Source: Pollutibacter soli (lineage in GTDB: Bacteria; Bacteroidota; Bacteroidia; Chitinophagales; Chitinophagaceae). Taken from it: a stretch of 64,000 nucleotides of DNA. The notes under the pieces are model-generated. The model was not told the origin of the DNA and searched no databases. It saw only the letters and a list, made by a program, of their open reading frames with translations. Of the stretch, positions 35,020-44,742 are shown in pieces (the first letter of the stretch is position 1; every line of letters begins with the position of its first letter). The DNA lies in contig JARJHS010000012.1 of the NCBI GenBank assembly GCA_029269725.1, positions 77,664 to 141,663 of the forward strand, given 5' to 3'. Position numbers and translations under genes: made by a program.

Positions 35020-36528
35020 ATGCGGAATATATTTTTCCTCCTGGTCTTCATTTTCGTTCAGGCCACAGCGTTAGCACAGTCCACACCGTTCCAGAATAAG
35101 TTTTCATCGATTGAAAAATACATCGATACGCTGATGAAAGAATGGAATATTCCCGGTATGGCTGTAGGGATTGTGTATAAAGATCAGTTGATCTTTGCAA
35201 AGGGGTTTGGTCACCGTGACCTGGAAAAGAAATTACCTGTGGATGCCAATACCATCTTTCCCATTGCATCGAACACAAAACTGTTTACAGCGACTATAGC
35301 AGCGATGTTGCAGGTAGAGGGGAGGTTAAACGTTGATGTTCCGGTTAAAACTTACATGCCGTCGTTAAATTTCAGTACACCTCAATTGAATTCAGAAGTT
35401 ACCCTCAGGGATATGCTTTCCCACCGTACTGGTTTGCCGAGATATGATGCCATCTGGGTGGCTTCGCAGATGAGTCGCAGTGAAACTGTCTCGAAGGTGG
35501 CATATATGCAACCGTCTTTGGGATTCAGGCAAGGTTATATCTATAACAATATGATGTTTGCAGCAGCAGGTGCTGTGATGGAAAAAGTTACCGACCAGAC
35601 ATGGGAGAACCTTATCCGCTCAAAAATATTGCTGCCGCTGGGCATGCAGTCGACATGTTTTACCAATGAAGACATGAAAGCAGAAGGCAATTTCGCCAGT
35701 TCATATTTCCAAGCTGACAGTACAGGAAAACTTTCATTGATGGAATTCAGCGGTCAGAGCATTGCCCTTGGCCCCGCGGGTACGTTGAAGTCCAACCTGA
35801 CGGATATGAGTAAATGGATGATCGCACAATTGAATGAAGGAAAATACAATGGACAGCAAGTGATTCCTGCTGAAGCGATCAGGATGACTCTGGTGCCCAA
35901 CAGCATTGTTGATCGTGAGGGTCGCTGGCCGGAATTGTCCAACAGTCTTTATGGATTAGGTAGAAATATTCAGACGTATAAAGGCTACAAGATTGCAATG
36001 CATACAGGTTCTATTGATGGGTTTTATTCAAATCTCACCTTTGTACCTTCGGAAAAGATCGCATTATTTGTTGTACACAACGGGATGCCGGGTGGAAGTA
36101 TACGATCCATGATGGCTCTTCCAATAATCGACCGGCTTTTATCATTGACGCCAACGCCATGGAGTAAACGTTACAGGGAAGATTATCTTACCGCTCTGAA
36201 GGATGAAAAGAAATTCAAAGACTCTGTCAGCAAAACCCGCATTGAAGGAACTACTCCATCGCATCAGTTGAAAGATTATGCAGGTAATTATTCAAATCCA
36301 ATCTATGATGATTTCGTTATTGAATTCAACAATAATCAACTGCACATCAATTACCGCGGACTGCAATACTTACTGTATCATTTTCACTATGATCAGTTTG
36401 TTACAAAAAATGAAACCAATGGTGAACCTGATTTTCGTCTCTCATTCCTTACAGGCGCCAATGGTAAAATTGATCGGTTTTCAATAAGTCTGTTCGGCGA
36501 TCCGATTTCGGAGTTTGTTAAAAAATAA
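35020..36528 (+). CDS. Serine hydrolase of the beta-lactamase class C/PBP4* family with C-terminal domain
   Basis: Starting at ATG 35020 the 502-residue protein has a short signal peptide (ending at ALAQ). An upstream in-frame start at 34963 would add 19 unlikely residues. It shows the class C catalytic set: SNTK at 84-87 (SxxK), YNN at 175-177 (YxN), and HTGS in AMHTGSIDGFYSN (KTG-like motif near 328). The last 110 residues form a separate beta-rich domain (DUF3471-like: YAGNYSNPIYDDFVIEF, LSFLTGANGKIDRFS). Such enzymes cleave small esters or D-amino acid peptides; the substrate here is unknown. A second relative occurs at 60440. Confidence 0.9.
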   Translation: MRNIFFLLVFIFVQATALAQSTPFQNKFSSIEKYIDTLMKEWNIPGMAVGIVYKDQLIFAKGFGHRDLEKKLPVDANTIFPIASNTKLFTATIAAMLQVEGRLNVDVPVKTYMPSLNFSTPQLNSEVTLRDMLSHRTGLPRYDAIWVASQMSRSETVSKVAYMQPSLGFRQGYIYNNMMFAAAGAVMEKVTDQTWENLIRSKILLPLGMQSTCFTNEDMKAEGNFASSYFQADSTGKLSLMEFSGQSIALGPAGTLKSNLTDMSKWMIAQLNEGKYNGQQVIPAEAIRMTLVPNSIVDREGRWPELSNSLYGLGRNIQTYKGYKIAMHTGSIDGFYSNLTFVPSEKIALFVVHNGMPGGSIRSMMALPIIDRLLSLTPTPWSKRYREDYLTALKDEKKFKDSVSKTRIEGTTPSHQLKDYAGNYSNPIYDDFVIEFNNNQLHINYRGLQYLLYHFHYDQFVTKNETNGEPDFRLSFLTGANGKIDRFSISLFGDPISEFVKK

Positions 36529-36930
36529 CATACAGTCAATAGAAAAGAAACAGATACAGAAACAGAAGACAGAAACAGAGGCAATAGGAACAGCCTGGCT
36601 GTTATTGCAGAGACTACAGGCTGGCTGAAACTGAAAAAATGCAGAACCAGTGAAATCTTGAAATGGTAGATAGCTGGCAATGCGAGTGGTAGAGGCAACG
36701 CAGGCGTTGTCTTTACCATTTGCAAAATACGGTGTACCTCGAAAACTAATTCTCCTGCCTCCTTACTCCTGCCTCCTGCCTGACTGTAGAACTGTGGCTT
36801 TTTCTAAACACAAAAGCAGGTAGTTTTCTTCTTTCCCTGTTATCAGACACAAGGCATGACATTTTTTGCAGATATGATATCCGGCATTTTACGCGGATGT
36901 GAGTTCATTTATCATTAAAATCTACTTAAA
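36529..36930. other. Intergenic stretch with repeats and one hairpin
   Basis: The stretch opens with AAACAGA words from 36541 to 36580 and a CAATAGGAACAGCC block. At 36688-36717, GGTAGAGGCAACGC can pair with GCGTTGTCTTTACC. CTCCTGCCTCC words lie near 36750. The rest up to the hydrolase ATG (36931) is AT-rich without a clear -7 box. No gene is supported. Confidence 0.6.
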
Positions 36931-37809
36931 ATGAAATTTATTACTACAACACGCAGTGGTGAAGAACATAAAATTGCATATTCGGATTACGGGCAGGGAT
37001 CACCTGTTGTTCTGATACATGGCTGGCCGCTGAGTCGCGAGATGTGGGAATATCAGCTGGAAGACCTTGTGAACGCTGGGCACAGGGTAATAAAATATGA
37101 TCGACTCGGTTTTGGTAAATCCTCAAAACCGTGGGATGGATATGATTATGATTCACTCGCTGATGATCTGAATGTGCTCATGGAAGACCTCGATTTGCAG
37201 GATACCACGCTGGTTGGTTTTTCAATGGGTGGTGGTGAAGTGGTCAGGTATCTCAGCCGGTTTGGAAGGAACAGGGTCAGGCGTATAGCATTGATTGCAT
37301 CGGTTACTCCATTCATGTTGAAAACCCTGGATAATCCAGAAGGTGTTGACCCGGCAGTATTTGATGAGATGATGGAAAAAATCAGGGAAGATCGTATTGC
37401 ATTTCTCGATGATTTCGGAAAGAAATTTTTCGGAGTAAATCTTCTTTCGCATCCGGTGAGTAATCAGTTGCTGGATTATTACAGGATGTTATGCTCTTTT
37501 GCATCTGCAAATTCGACACTCAAGTGTGTTGAAGCATTTTCACAAACTGATTTCCGGGATGATCTGAGAAGGGTGCAGGTACCTACTCTTATCATTCATG
37601 GTGATGCAGACAAAACAGTACCCATTGAAGCCAGTGCAGAGCGAACCGCGAAAATAATTCCGCACGCAACATATATCGTATACCAGGGAGCCCCGCATGG
37701 ACTGTTTTACACACATCGTAAACAACTCAATCGCGATCTGATCAGTTTTATGTCGGGGCAAATGCCATTCGGTAAATCAATCCCGGAAGAAAAAATAAAC
37801 TACGTGTAA
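36931..37809 (+). CDS. Alpha/beta hydrolase, non-haem haloperoxidase-like
   Basis: This 292-residue cytoplasmic alpha/beta hydrolase shows VVLIHGWPLSREMW (oxyanion region), YDRLGFGKSSKPWDGYDYD, the nucleophile Ser98 in VGFSMGGGEVVRYL, Asp in HGDADKTVP (about 225) and His in QGAPHGLFYTH (about 255). The pattern is that of the cofactor-free chloroperoxidase/arylesterase group, which hydrolyses esters and can carry out perhydrolysis. The annotation of natural substrate is open. A strong terminator follows at 37848. Confidence 0.88.
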   Translation: MKFITTTRSGEEHKIAYSDYGQGSPVVLIHGWPLSREMWEYQLEDLVNAGHRVIKYDRLGFGKSSKPWDGYDYDSLADDLNVLMEDLDLQDTTLVGFSMGGGEVVRYLSRFGRNRVRRIALIASVTPFMLKTLDNPEGVDPAVFDEMMEKIREDRIAFLDDFGKKFFGVNLLSHPVSNQLLDYYRMLCSFASANSTLKCVEAFSQTDFRDDLRRVQVPTLIIHGDADKTVPIEASAERTAKIIPHATYIVYQGAPHGLFYTHRKQLNRDLISFMSGQMPFGKSIPEEKINYV

Positions 37810-37847
37810 ATTCAATATCGATATACTTAACCAGGCACACTGATGGT

Positions 37848-37882
37848 CGTGCGCATCGGATTTCCGGTGCGCACGTTTTTTT
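37848..37882 (+). terminator. Rho-independent terminator of the hydrolase gene
   Basis: CGTGCGCA-CGG pairs with CCG-TGCGCACG in an 11-bp stem, followed by seven T. It lies 38 bp after the stop codon. Confidence 0.9.
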
Positions 37883-38008
37883 ATTTGAAGTCAAATTTTC
37901 TAATAGCGTAGCATAGTAACGTATGTCAATGGTATTGTAATTCTATTTCGGTAACTTCTGTTTACTATAACTGTATTAAATTTATCATGATAAACTTAAA
38001 ATGTAATT

Positions 38009-38935
38009 ATGACGAGATTGGTGGTGCTGTTTTTAATTTTGACAGGTTGCCATAGTTCCCCTGCTCAATCACCAAAAAAAATTTCTGTAAATCATAATGA
38101 TCCTGCTTCAGGTTATTACCTCGTCATAAAACCCGCTACAGATAAGATAAAAGGCGTCCTTGTTCTGCTGGATGGCTTCAATGGAAATCCGGAAAGTGTT
38201 TTACAGGAAACCAAACTACCGGTTACGGCTGCTGCAAATGGCTATCTGACAATTGTGGCTGCGATGGGGCCAAAGATGTATGCAGACAGTACGGTTGTAA
38301 GCAAATTAAACCTGTTGATGGACGATGTGAAGAAACGATTTAAAGTAAATGCTGATCAGTTTCTGATTGGTGGATTTTCTGCAGGCGGCACAATAGCATT
38401 AAGGTATGCGGAATTGGCAAAGGAAATGCCGGAGAAAACAACCGTATATCCAAAAGCTGTATTTGCAGTTGATTCGCCGGTGGATATTTTTTCGATTTAT
38501 CATTTTTTCGAAGAACAGATCAGAAAGAATTATTCTGATCCTGCTGTGCAGGAAGCAATATTTGTGAGTCAGCTCATGAAACAGGAACATGGAGTTCCTG
38601 ATTCTAATCGTTCAACGTATTTACAGCTAACTCCTTTTTACGAAAAAATGGAAGGATTGGGGAATGAGAAATTTCTCAAGGATACCCCTGTGCGGTTATA
38701 CCACGACGTTGATATCAACTGGAGATTAAAAGAACGACTGCAGAGTGGGTATGATGCCAATCTTCTAAATGCTTCCGAAATGATCTTGCGATTGATGGTA
38801 TTAAAAAATAAAAAAGCTGAATTTGTGAGTGGCAGAAAAGGATATCGCTCCAACGGAACCCGGCATCCACATTCCTGGAATATTGTTGATGAAGTTGAGT
38901 TTGTTGAATGGATGAAGAGTGTATTTAAATCATGA
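38009..38935 (+). CDS. Lipoprotein alpha/beta hydrolase of unknown substrate
   Basis: The 308-residue protein has a short lipoprotein signal (LFLILTGCHSS, lipobox LTGC). The fold is alpha/beta hydrolase: KGVLVLLDGFNGNPESVL (oxyanion part), then the elbow IGGFSAGGTIALRYAE with Ser near 120 and the C-terminal His region SNGTRHPHSWNIVDEVEFVEWM. The nearest groups are poly(3-hydroxybutyrate) depolymerase-like and dienelactone hydrolase-like proteins. A TTG-start signal of translation is not needed; ATG 38009 is used. It precedes an acetyltransferase gene by 27 bp. Confidence 0.8.
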   Translation: MTRLVVLFLILTGCHSSPAQSPKKISVNHNDPASGYYLVIKPATDKIKGVLVLLDGFNGNPESVLQETKLPVTAAANGYLTIVAAMGPKMYADSTVVSKLNLLMDDVKKRFKVNADQFLIGGFSAGGTIALRYAELAKEMPEKTTVYPKAVFAVDSPVDIFSIYHFFEEQIRKNYSDPAVQEAIFVSQLMKQEHGVPDSNRSTYLQLTPFYEKMEGLGNEKFLKDTPVRLYHDVDINWRLKERLQSGYDANLLNASEMILRLMVLKNKKAEFVSGRKGYRSNGTRHPHSWNIVDEVEFVEWMKSVFKS

Positions 38936-38962
38936 TCCTGAACATGGGTAAAAAAAATTAAT

Positions 38963-39466
38963 ATGGTCAACGTAAGATTGGCAAACATTGACGATTATTT
39001 GCCGGTTGCAAGATTGCATACAAAGAGTTGGCAGGAAAATTATCGTGGTATTTACAGCGATTTCTTTCTTGATAATGAAGTAGAAGACAACAGGATAGAA
39101 GTATGGTATGAACGTTTTCATCAACCCAGTACTAACCAGTTCATTTTTATTGCTGAAAATGAAAGAGAGCTGGCTGGTTTTAGTTGCATATACCTTGATG
39201 ATGATCCGAATTATGGTTCACTGGTAGATAATCTTCATGTCTGTGCAGACTTTCGCAAAAAAGGTGTTGGCAGAATATTGCTGAATGAATGTGGGATGAA
39301 AACGCTGTCTGCAGCAAAAGTTAAGAGAATGTATCTGTGGGTATTTGAGAATAATTATAAGGCGATTGCATTTTATGAAAGGATGAATGGTGCATTGGTC
39401 GAAACTGTAGAGAAGGAAAATGAAGATGGATCGAAGGCCCTGGTGAGAAGATACTGCTGGGGATGA
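38963..39466 (+). CDS. GNAT family N-acetyltransferase
   Basis: The 167-residue protein has the GNAT fold. It opens VNVRLANIDDYLPVARLH, has the acceptor-loop part NELAGFSCIYLDD, the acetyl-CoA binding motif A VCADFRKKGVGRILLNEC with the pyrophosphate loop (R/Q-x-x-G-x-G/A near residue 95), and WVFENNYKAIAFYERMNG. The substrate is unknown; RimI-like, antibiotic or amine acetyltransferases share this layout. It is close to and probably co-transcribed with the lipoprotein hydrolase upstream. Confidence 0.88.
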   Translation: MVNVRLANIDDYLPVARLHTKSWQENYRGIYSDFFLDNEVEDNRIEVWYERFHQPSTNQFIFIAENERELAGFSCIYLDDDPNYGSLVDNLHVCADFRKKGVGRILLNECGMKTLSAAKVKRMYLWVFENNYKAIAFYERMNGALVETVEKENEDGSKALVRRYCWG

Positions 39467-39707
39467 GGTAAAGCGAAGGCCGGGTTGCGGGGACGAGTGG
39501 ACACAGCCGGGCAGCAGGTTCTCATCATTGGAGGCAACAGGCAAAAGGCAATAGGAACTGCCGGAACCACAGAATGTCCTGGATTTTAACCGGAATTATA
39601 ATTTCAGATGGCGATAATTCTGTATTCCTTGCGAGTTGGTGTATCTTTCTCCGGCCACTCCGCGTTTTGGATTTAAAATATCTCCGAATGCTATTAACGT
39701 TGTAATA

Positions 39708-40094
39708 ATGAATGCGTCATCTCTAAACGAATTTCAAAATATCGACAACAACCTGAACGCAGCCTTCGAATCAAACGATGTCTCAAAAATAACACCCTTG
39801 ATTTCAGAAGATTGGTTTCTGCTGGATCCGCAATTCGGGATAACTCCCGGCGATAAATTTTTGTCGCTAATAAGATCAGGAAACCTGGTACATATATCGA
39901 TGAAAAAGACCGTGCAGAAAGTGATCGTAGAAAATGATATTGCTATTGTCATTTCCAAAGGAATCAATCACGGACAATATAATAATGTTGAATTCAACGC
40001 CGAACATTGGGTAACTCAAACCTATAAACGAACTAACGGCAATTGGATCTGCATGATCAGCCAGGAAATGCCAGCCGGTTGCTTGCAGAGGTAG
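39708..40094 (+). CDS. DUF4440/SnoaL-like nuclear transport factor 2 family protein
   Basis: With ATG 39708 the protein has 128 residues (an upstream start at 39636 would add 24). It has the NTF2-like cone shape pattern: a first helix (FQNIDNNLNAAFESNDVSKITPLI), SEDWFLLDPQFGITPGDKFLSLIRSG in outline, a set of strands (QKVIVENDIAIVISKGI) and the end HWVTQTYKRTNGNWICMISQEM. Often these proteins bind small hydrophobic ligands or have isomerase-like activity. No neighbour gives context. Confidence 0.75.
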   Translation: MNASSLNEFQNIDNNLNAAFESNDVSKITPLISEDWFLLDPQFGITPGDKFLSLIRSGNLVHISMKKTVQKVIVENDIAIVISKGINHGQYNNVEFNAEHWVTQTYKRTNGNWICMISQEMPAGCLQR

Positions 40095-40487
40095 TCGGTT
40101 GAAAGTCCTCCAATGTGTCAAAGCCATATTGCCGGGTCTTCACTTGAAAAAACGTGGAAAAGTCATACATGAGACCTCGGCGATTTTTAGTTAACACCTG
40201 CAGATTTTTTGACAACCTTAACAATTTCGATCAATCAAGCTGTATGATAAAAACTGCCAGTTTGATTTAATATATAATACCACTATAAATCAGCCTTATT
40301 TGATTTCAGTACAGTAAACAATGAACCTGCCTGCGCTGCTTACCGGACAGGCAGGTGGCGGGCAGGCTATAAAAAACGAACTGACTTTTCGGTCCTGAGG
40401 AAAATCTGAATTGTTTATTCAGTTTCAGTTCAGAATGTTTTCAGATTCTGATCTGACCTTACAGGCTGAATACTATTCTTACTTCCG
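40095..40487. other. Intergenic stretch with a CCTGCCTG hairpin
   Basis: ACCTGCCTG at 40325-40333 can pair with CAGGCAGGT at 40348-40356. Elsewhere the stretch is AT-rich, with no ORF, RNA or exact -7 box that I can recognise before the sulfatase ATG at 40488. Confidence 0.55.
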
Positions 40488-42518
40488 ATGTTAAAAACCC
40501 GCTTTAGTAGCTACACCCTTTGGGCTTATTTCGTATTATTTTTTTGCGCGATATCAATGGTGGTCCGGATAATTCTGTTCAGCATTTCCGGATCTGCTGT
40601 CGATTTGAGCCTGATAAGTTTTTTCAGAATTTTTTTTACGGGTTTGCTTTTTGACTTTGGTACCGTAGTTTTTATCACGGTTCCGTATTTGTTGTATTTA
40701 CTGGTATTTCCACTGAAATGGAATAGCTCTTTATTCAACAGGATTGCCACGCGGGTATTTTTTTTCCTCACGCTTACAATCGTCATTTTTTCTTTTTTTG
40801 CAGAAATCGTGTTCTGGCAGGAGTTTGAAAGCAGATTCAATTTTATTGCAGTAGACTACCTGGTATATACCTATGAAGTCGTCAGCAATATCAACCAGTC
40901 ATATCCTCTTCCGATCCTTATTGGTTCAATACTGATCATTGTCACGATTATTCAATTTCTATTCGAGAAAAGAAGATATTTTCAAAAAAGTTTTCGTGGT
41001 AATACCGTATTAAAAGACAGAGTTGTCCTTAGCTCTGTGTTCAGCTCAGTTATCCTGATTTTCGCCCTTGGCATTAATAATAGTTTCGCTGAAAAAAGTA
41101 CCAACAGGTATCAGAATGAATTAGCAAAAGCAGGTATTTATTCATTCTTCTCTGCATTCAGAAATAACGAACTCAATTACGATGCCTTCTATAAAAGGCT
41201 CGACAATAAATCCGCATTTGAAGTTGTACGCCGGCAATTGAAAAATCCTTCATCTTATTTTGAAAGTGACTCTTTTTCTATCGGCAGAAAAATTGCTGAT
41301 TCGGGACAATCGATCAATCCCAATGTAATCATGATCACGATAGAAAGCTTCAGTGCTGATTTCATGACTCGTTTTGGAAACAGGGAGGGATTGACACCGG
41401 TATTGGATTCGCTTGCTGAGAAAAGTATCCTGTTTACAAACATGTACGCAACAGGTACGCGCACAGTGAGAGGAATGGAAGCGCTTTCTGTAGCTATTCC
41501 ACCAACACCCGGAAATAGTATTGTAAGGAGGCAACACAACGAGCAACTCACCACGATCGGAAGTATTTTCAGGGATAAAAGATATAACACGGGTTTCTTT
41601 TACGGAGGGGACGGTTATTTTGATAATATGAATCAATATTTCGGCAATAACGGCTATACAGTAACTGATCGTAAAAGATCAGGAATTATAGCTGAACAAT
41701 TCGCAGCTGAAAGACATCCCATCCCTGATAGCCTTGTGAATTTCGAAAACGCCTGGGGTATTTGCGATGAAGATCTTTATGATGCTGTAATCCGTGATGC
41801 CGATGCACAGATGGCCCAGGGAAAGGCATTCTATGACTTTGTGATGACCACTTCGAATCACCGGCCTTACACCTATCCTGCAGGAAGAATTGATATACCT
41901 TCTGGTACTGGCAGGTCCGGTGCTGTAAAGTATACCGACTATGCGATCGGCAGATTTTTTGAAAAAATTAGAAGTAAGCCGTGGTATAAAAACACGATAA
42001 TCATTCTGGTTGCTGACCATTGCGCAAGCAGTGCGGGAAAAAATGAGATCGATGTTTCCAAATATCATATACCTGCAATGGTGGTTAATATGCCCATGCC
42101 ACCTACTGCCATTGATCAGTTATGTTCACAAATCGATCTGTATCCGACGCTATTCAGTATGTTCAACTGGAATTACCAAAGCAATCTTTATGGGCAGGAT
42201 GTTTTGTCGCCAGAATATGTTCCCCGGGCATTCCTGGGAACCTATCAGAAACTGGCGTACCTGCAACACGACAGCGTTGTTATTCTAAGTCCGCAACAGA
42301 AGGTGGAGTCATTTAAATATTCTTTTGCTTCAAATGAGCAAAAACCAATTCATCTCCCGTCTGACAATCCAGTGGTCATGGAGGCGGTGGCTAATTATCA
42401 GACAGCTTATTATCTGTTTAAAAATGGTGGATTGAAGGAGCATCCATCGCTTGCGGACACGGCCAGACAGGCCGGAACTACAGGTTTACAGTATAAAGTT
42501 TCGAAAGCTGGTAATTAG
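40488..42518 (+). CDS. LtaS-like membrane sulfatase/phosphoglycerol transferase
   Basis: The 676-residue protein has five N-terminal membrane helices (about 12-30, 43-72, 90-110, 140-158, 178-196) and an extracytoplasmic alkaline-phosphatase-like domain. It carries VIMITIESFSADFMTRFG (Glu286 metal ligand), the nucleophile region TGTRTVRGMEAL (Thr324/Thr326), RPYTYP with a His and the metal loop LVADHCASS near 505. LtaS-family proteins transfer phosphoglycerol or phosphoethanolamine to a surface glycolipid or glycan; in Bacteroidota the acceptor is uncertain. The last 45 residues (AVANYQTAYYLFKNGGL ... GLQYKVSKAGN) are repeated downstream in decaying tandem copies. Confidence 0.85.
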   Translation: MLKTRFSSYTLWAYFVLFFCAISMVVRIILFSISGSAVDLSLISFFRIFFTGLLFDFGTVVFITVPYLLYLLVFPLKWNSSLFNRIATRVFFFLTLTIVIFSFFAEIVFWQEFESRFNFIAVDYLVYTYEVVSNINQSYPLPILIGSILIIVTIIQFLFEKRRYFQKSFRGNTVLKDRVVLSSVFSSVILIFALGINNSFAEKSTNRYQNELAKAGIYSFFSAFRNNELNYDAFYKRLDNKSAFEVVRRQLKNPSSYFESDSFSIGRKIADSGQSINPNVIMITIESFSADFMTRFGNREGLTPVLDSLAEKSILFTNMYATGTRTVRGMEALSVAIPPTPGNSIVRRQHNEQLTTIGSIFRDKRYNTGFFYGGDGYFDNMNQYFGNNGYTVTDRKRSGIIAEQFAAERHPIPDSLVNFENAWGICDEDLYDAVIRDADAQMAQGKAFYDFVMTTSNHRPYTYPAGRIDIPSGTGRSGAVKYTDYAIGRFFEKIRSKPWYKNTIIILVADHCASSAGKNEIDVSKYHIPAMVVNMPMPPTAIDQLCSQIDLYPTLFSMFNWNYQSNLYGQDVLSPEYVPRAFLGTYQKLAYLQHDSVVILSPQQKVESFKYSFASNEQKPIHLPSDNPVVMEAVANYQTAYYLFKNGGLKEHPSLADTARQAGTTGLQYKVSKAGN

Positions 42519-42519
42519 C

Positions 42520-43335
42520 GGTATTGCGTCAGAACAGTTGCCAAAATCTGAGTCTGATTTTCAAACAGCTTATTTCCTGTTTAAAAAATGGTTGAACGAA
42601 TATTCATGTCCTGTTGACGCTTCCAAACAGGATGTAACTGCTGGATTACATTATAAAGTTTCTACAGCTTTCAATCAGGGCTGCTGAGTCGGAACAGTTT
42701 CCAATTCTGCGTTTGATTTTCAAATCGCTTATTTCCTGTTTAAAAAATGGTTGAAAGAATATTCATGTACTGTTGACGCTTCCAAATAGGATTTTACTGC
42801 TGGATTGCATTATGAGTTTCTACAGCTTTCAATCAGGGCTACTGAGTCAGTACAGTTGCCAATTCTGCGTCTGATTTTCAAATCGCTTATTTCCTGTTTA
42901 AAAAATGCTTGAAAGAATATTCGTGTCCTGTTAACTCTTCTAAACAGGATTTAACTGCTGGATTACATTATGAGTTTCTACAGCTTTCAATCAGGGCTGC
43001 TGAGTCAGTACAGTTGCCAATTCTGCGTCTGATTTTCAAATCGCTTATTTCCTGTATAAAAAATGGTTGAACGAATATTCATGTCCTGTTGACGCTTCCA
43101 AATAGGATTTTACTGCTGGATTACATTATGAGTTTCTACAGCTTTCAATCAGGGCTGCTGAGTCGGAACAGTTTCCAATTCTGCGTTTGATTTTCAAATC
43201 GCTTATTTCCTGTTTAAAAAATGGTTGAAAGAATATTCGTGTCCTGTTAACTCTTCCAAACAGAATTTAACTGTTGATTTACATTATAGTTTCGACAGCT
43301 GGTAATCAGGGGCACTGAGTCAGAACAATTATCCA
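42520..43335 (+). repeat. Five decaying tandem copies of the sulfatase 3' end (158-bp period)
   Basis: The word CTTATT(T/A)(C/T)CTGT(T/A)TAAAAA(A)TG starts at 42406 inside the gene and recurs at 42569, 42728, 42886, 43044 and 43202, giving spacings of 163, 159, 158, 158 and 158 bp. The first extra copy keeps most of the coding sense (SDFQTAYFLFKKWL ... TAGLHYKVSTAFNQGC) but in a frame not open to the gene's stop; later copies have stops and shifts. The units therefore look like duplicated C-terminal coding DNA that has drifted to non-coding. The unit length is not a multiple of three. Confidence 0.85.
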
Positions 43336-44317
43336 ACCTGTGTTACTATTTTCATGTTTTCGTGATTTCACAAATGGAAGGATGTGATTTTCTCTCCATG
43401 TCCCGATGTTTTACCCTTGGAATCGGCAGCCTGGAAACCTATTTTCGTATGGTATTATACATGTATGATTTCTGATCATCAGCAGCTACTGGTGAAGATG
43501 TTAGCTAACATTCGTCGCGGCGAATGGATATGTTGGATGATGCCTGGGCGCGCCCGGGAGCGTCCGGCATATCCATCTCTCTAAAAGGTGGTGGAGGCGG
43601 GGGAGGGGCAGGGAGGGCCCAAAGTTTTTTTGTTGCGTTGAAGTGTTTTTGATATAAGAAATTTTTCAACGATGATCCCGGAATGTGATTTTTAAATTCA
43701 GAAGTATTTAGATTTCCGGAAAAACCGAAAATATCTCTGAAAAAATATCGTAAATCAGGCCGACAAACTATTATTTTTTGATGAACCACTTTTTGGGGAA
43801 TCGTATTATCACTCTATATCACCACCCGGAATGCCATTTGGACTACACTTTCGATCCATTTACAATCAAAGTCGATAGGCTGTCAACAACATCACCCCAT
43901 CGCCCAATGACTCCATAATATTGATCTGGTTAATCGATCCACAGAGGGTTAGGTAGATTCACTGATTAGTCTCTTTTGCTTCTGGATTTACGTAATTCAG
44001 TCCCGGAAAATATTTACCATTTTTCGTTCCCTGCCGTCGCCTGGTTATTCGGACAGGCGCTCTTGCAGCCCTGGCGTCTGCGTCTTTTAAATAGCAACAG
44101 CAATGATCTTATTCAGAAGTAGCCGGGAAGCCCTTTAGTCTAAAATTGAACAAGTTGTGTGCGGGGTAAGAATACGGAAGAACATACATTTATCTATTGA
44201 GCTACGAAAGCCATCTGACTCCAGCCCAAACCCAGATTGAATTATTGCCTAAACTACCTATCCCTGCGATCCAGTTACAACATCATTTACAAAACAAGCT
44301 TACTAAAATCACCAGGG
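43336..44317. other. Long stretch without a supportable gene
   Basis: Of several short ORFs, none has coding features. A G-rich run (GGTGGTGGAGGCGGGGGAGGGG) lies near 43588-43610 and its opposite strand reads as a proline run; it looks like low-complexity DNA. The rest of the stretch (43630-44317) is featureless. It ends near the stop of the EamA-type permease gene. Confidence 0.65.
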
Positions 44318-44731
44318 TTAAACGATCATCAACACAACGCCTGCAATAATTAACAGCGTAGCAACAGCGGTTTTGATGGTCAAAGCTTCCCCAAGAAAGA
44401 TAACCGACAAGATAACGGTAAGGGCTACGCTTAATTTATCTACAGGCGCTACTTGTGATACCTTTCCCATTTGTAACGCTTTAAAATAAAATATCCAGGA
44501 TAAACCTGTAGCCACCCCGGAGATAACCAGGAACAAAAGGTTGTGTTTTGAAAGATGGCCAAGGTGTTTCCCTTCACCGCGGAAGAAAACGATTCCCCAG
44601 GCAATAATAAGAATCACCACAGTCCTGATGGCTGTGGCCAGATTTGAATTGACACCTGTTACTCCGACTTTTGAGAATATAGCTGTGAGTGCAGCAAATA
44701 ATGCTGAGAGCAATGCATAGATCCACCACAT
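44318..44731 (-). CDS. EamA-domain small membrane transporter
   Basis: The 137-residue protein has five hydrophobic helices with the EamA pattern: WWIYALLSALFAALTAIFSK at the start, then TAIRTVVILIIAWGIVFF, SGVATGLSWIFYFKALQMGK, PVDKLSVALTVILSVIFLGE and the last helix TLLIIAGVVLMIV. A single EamA repeat suggests it works as a dimer, as in small drug/metabolite exporters. The gene starts 11 bp after the TonB-type barrel gene and is the last of a minus-strand unit that starts at the response regulator. Confidence 0.85.
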   Translation of the reverse strand: MWWIYALLSALFAALTAIFSKVGVTGVNSNLATAIRTVVILIIAWGIVFFRGEGKHLGHLSKHNLLFLVISGVATGLSWIFYFKALQMGKVSQVAPVDKLSVALTVILSVIFLGEALTIKTAVATLLIIAGVVLMIV

Positions 44732-44742
44732 GAGACTAATTT

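Noticed and set aside
43505-43789. Minus-strand ORF with a run of prolines
   Set aside because: The proline run comes from a G-rich low-complexity tract; the rest has no coding pattern.
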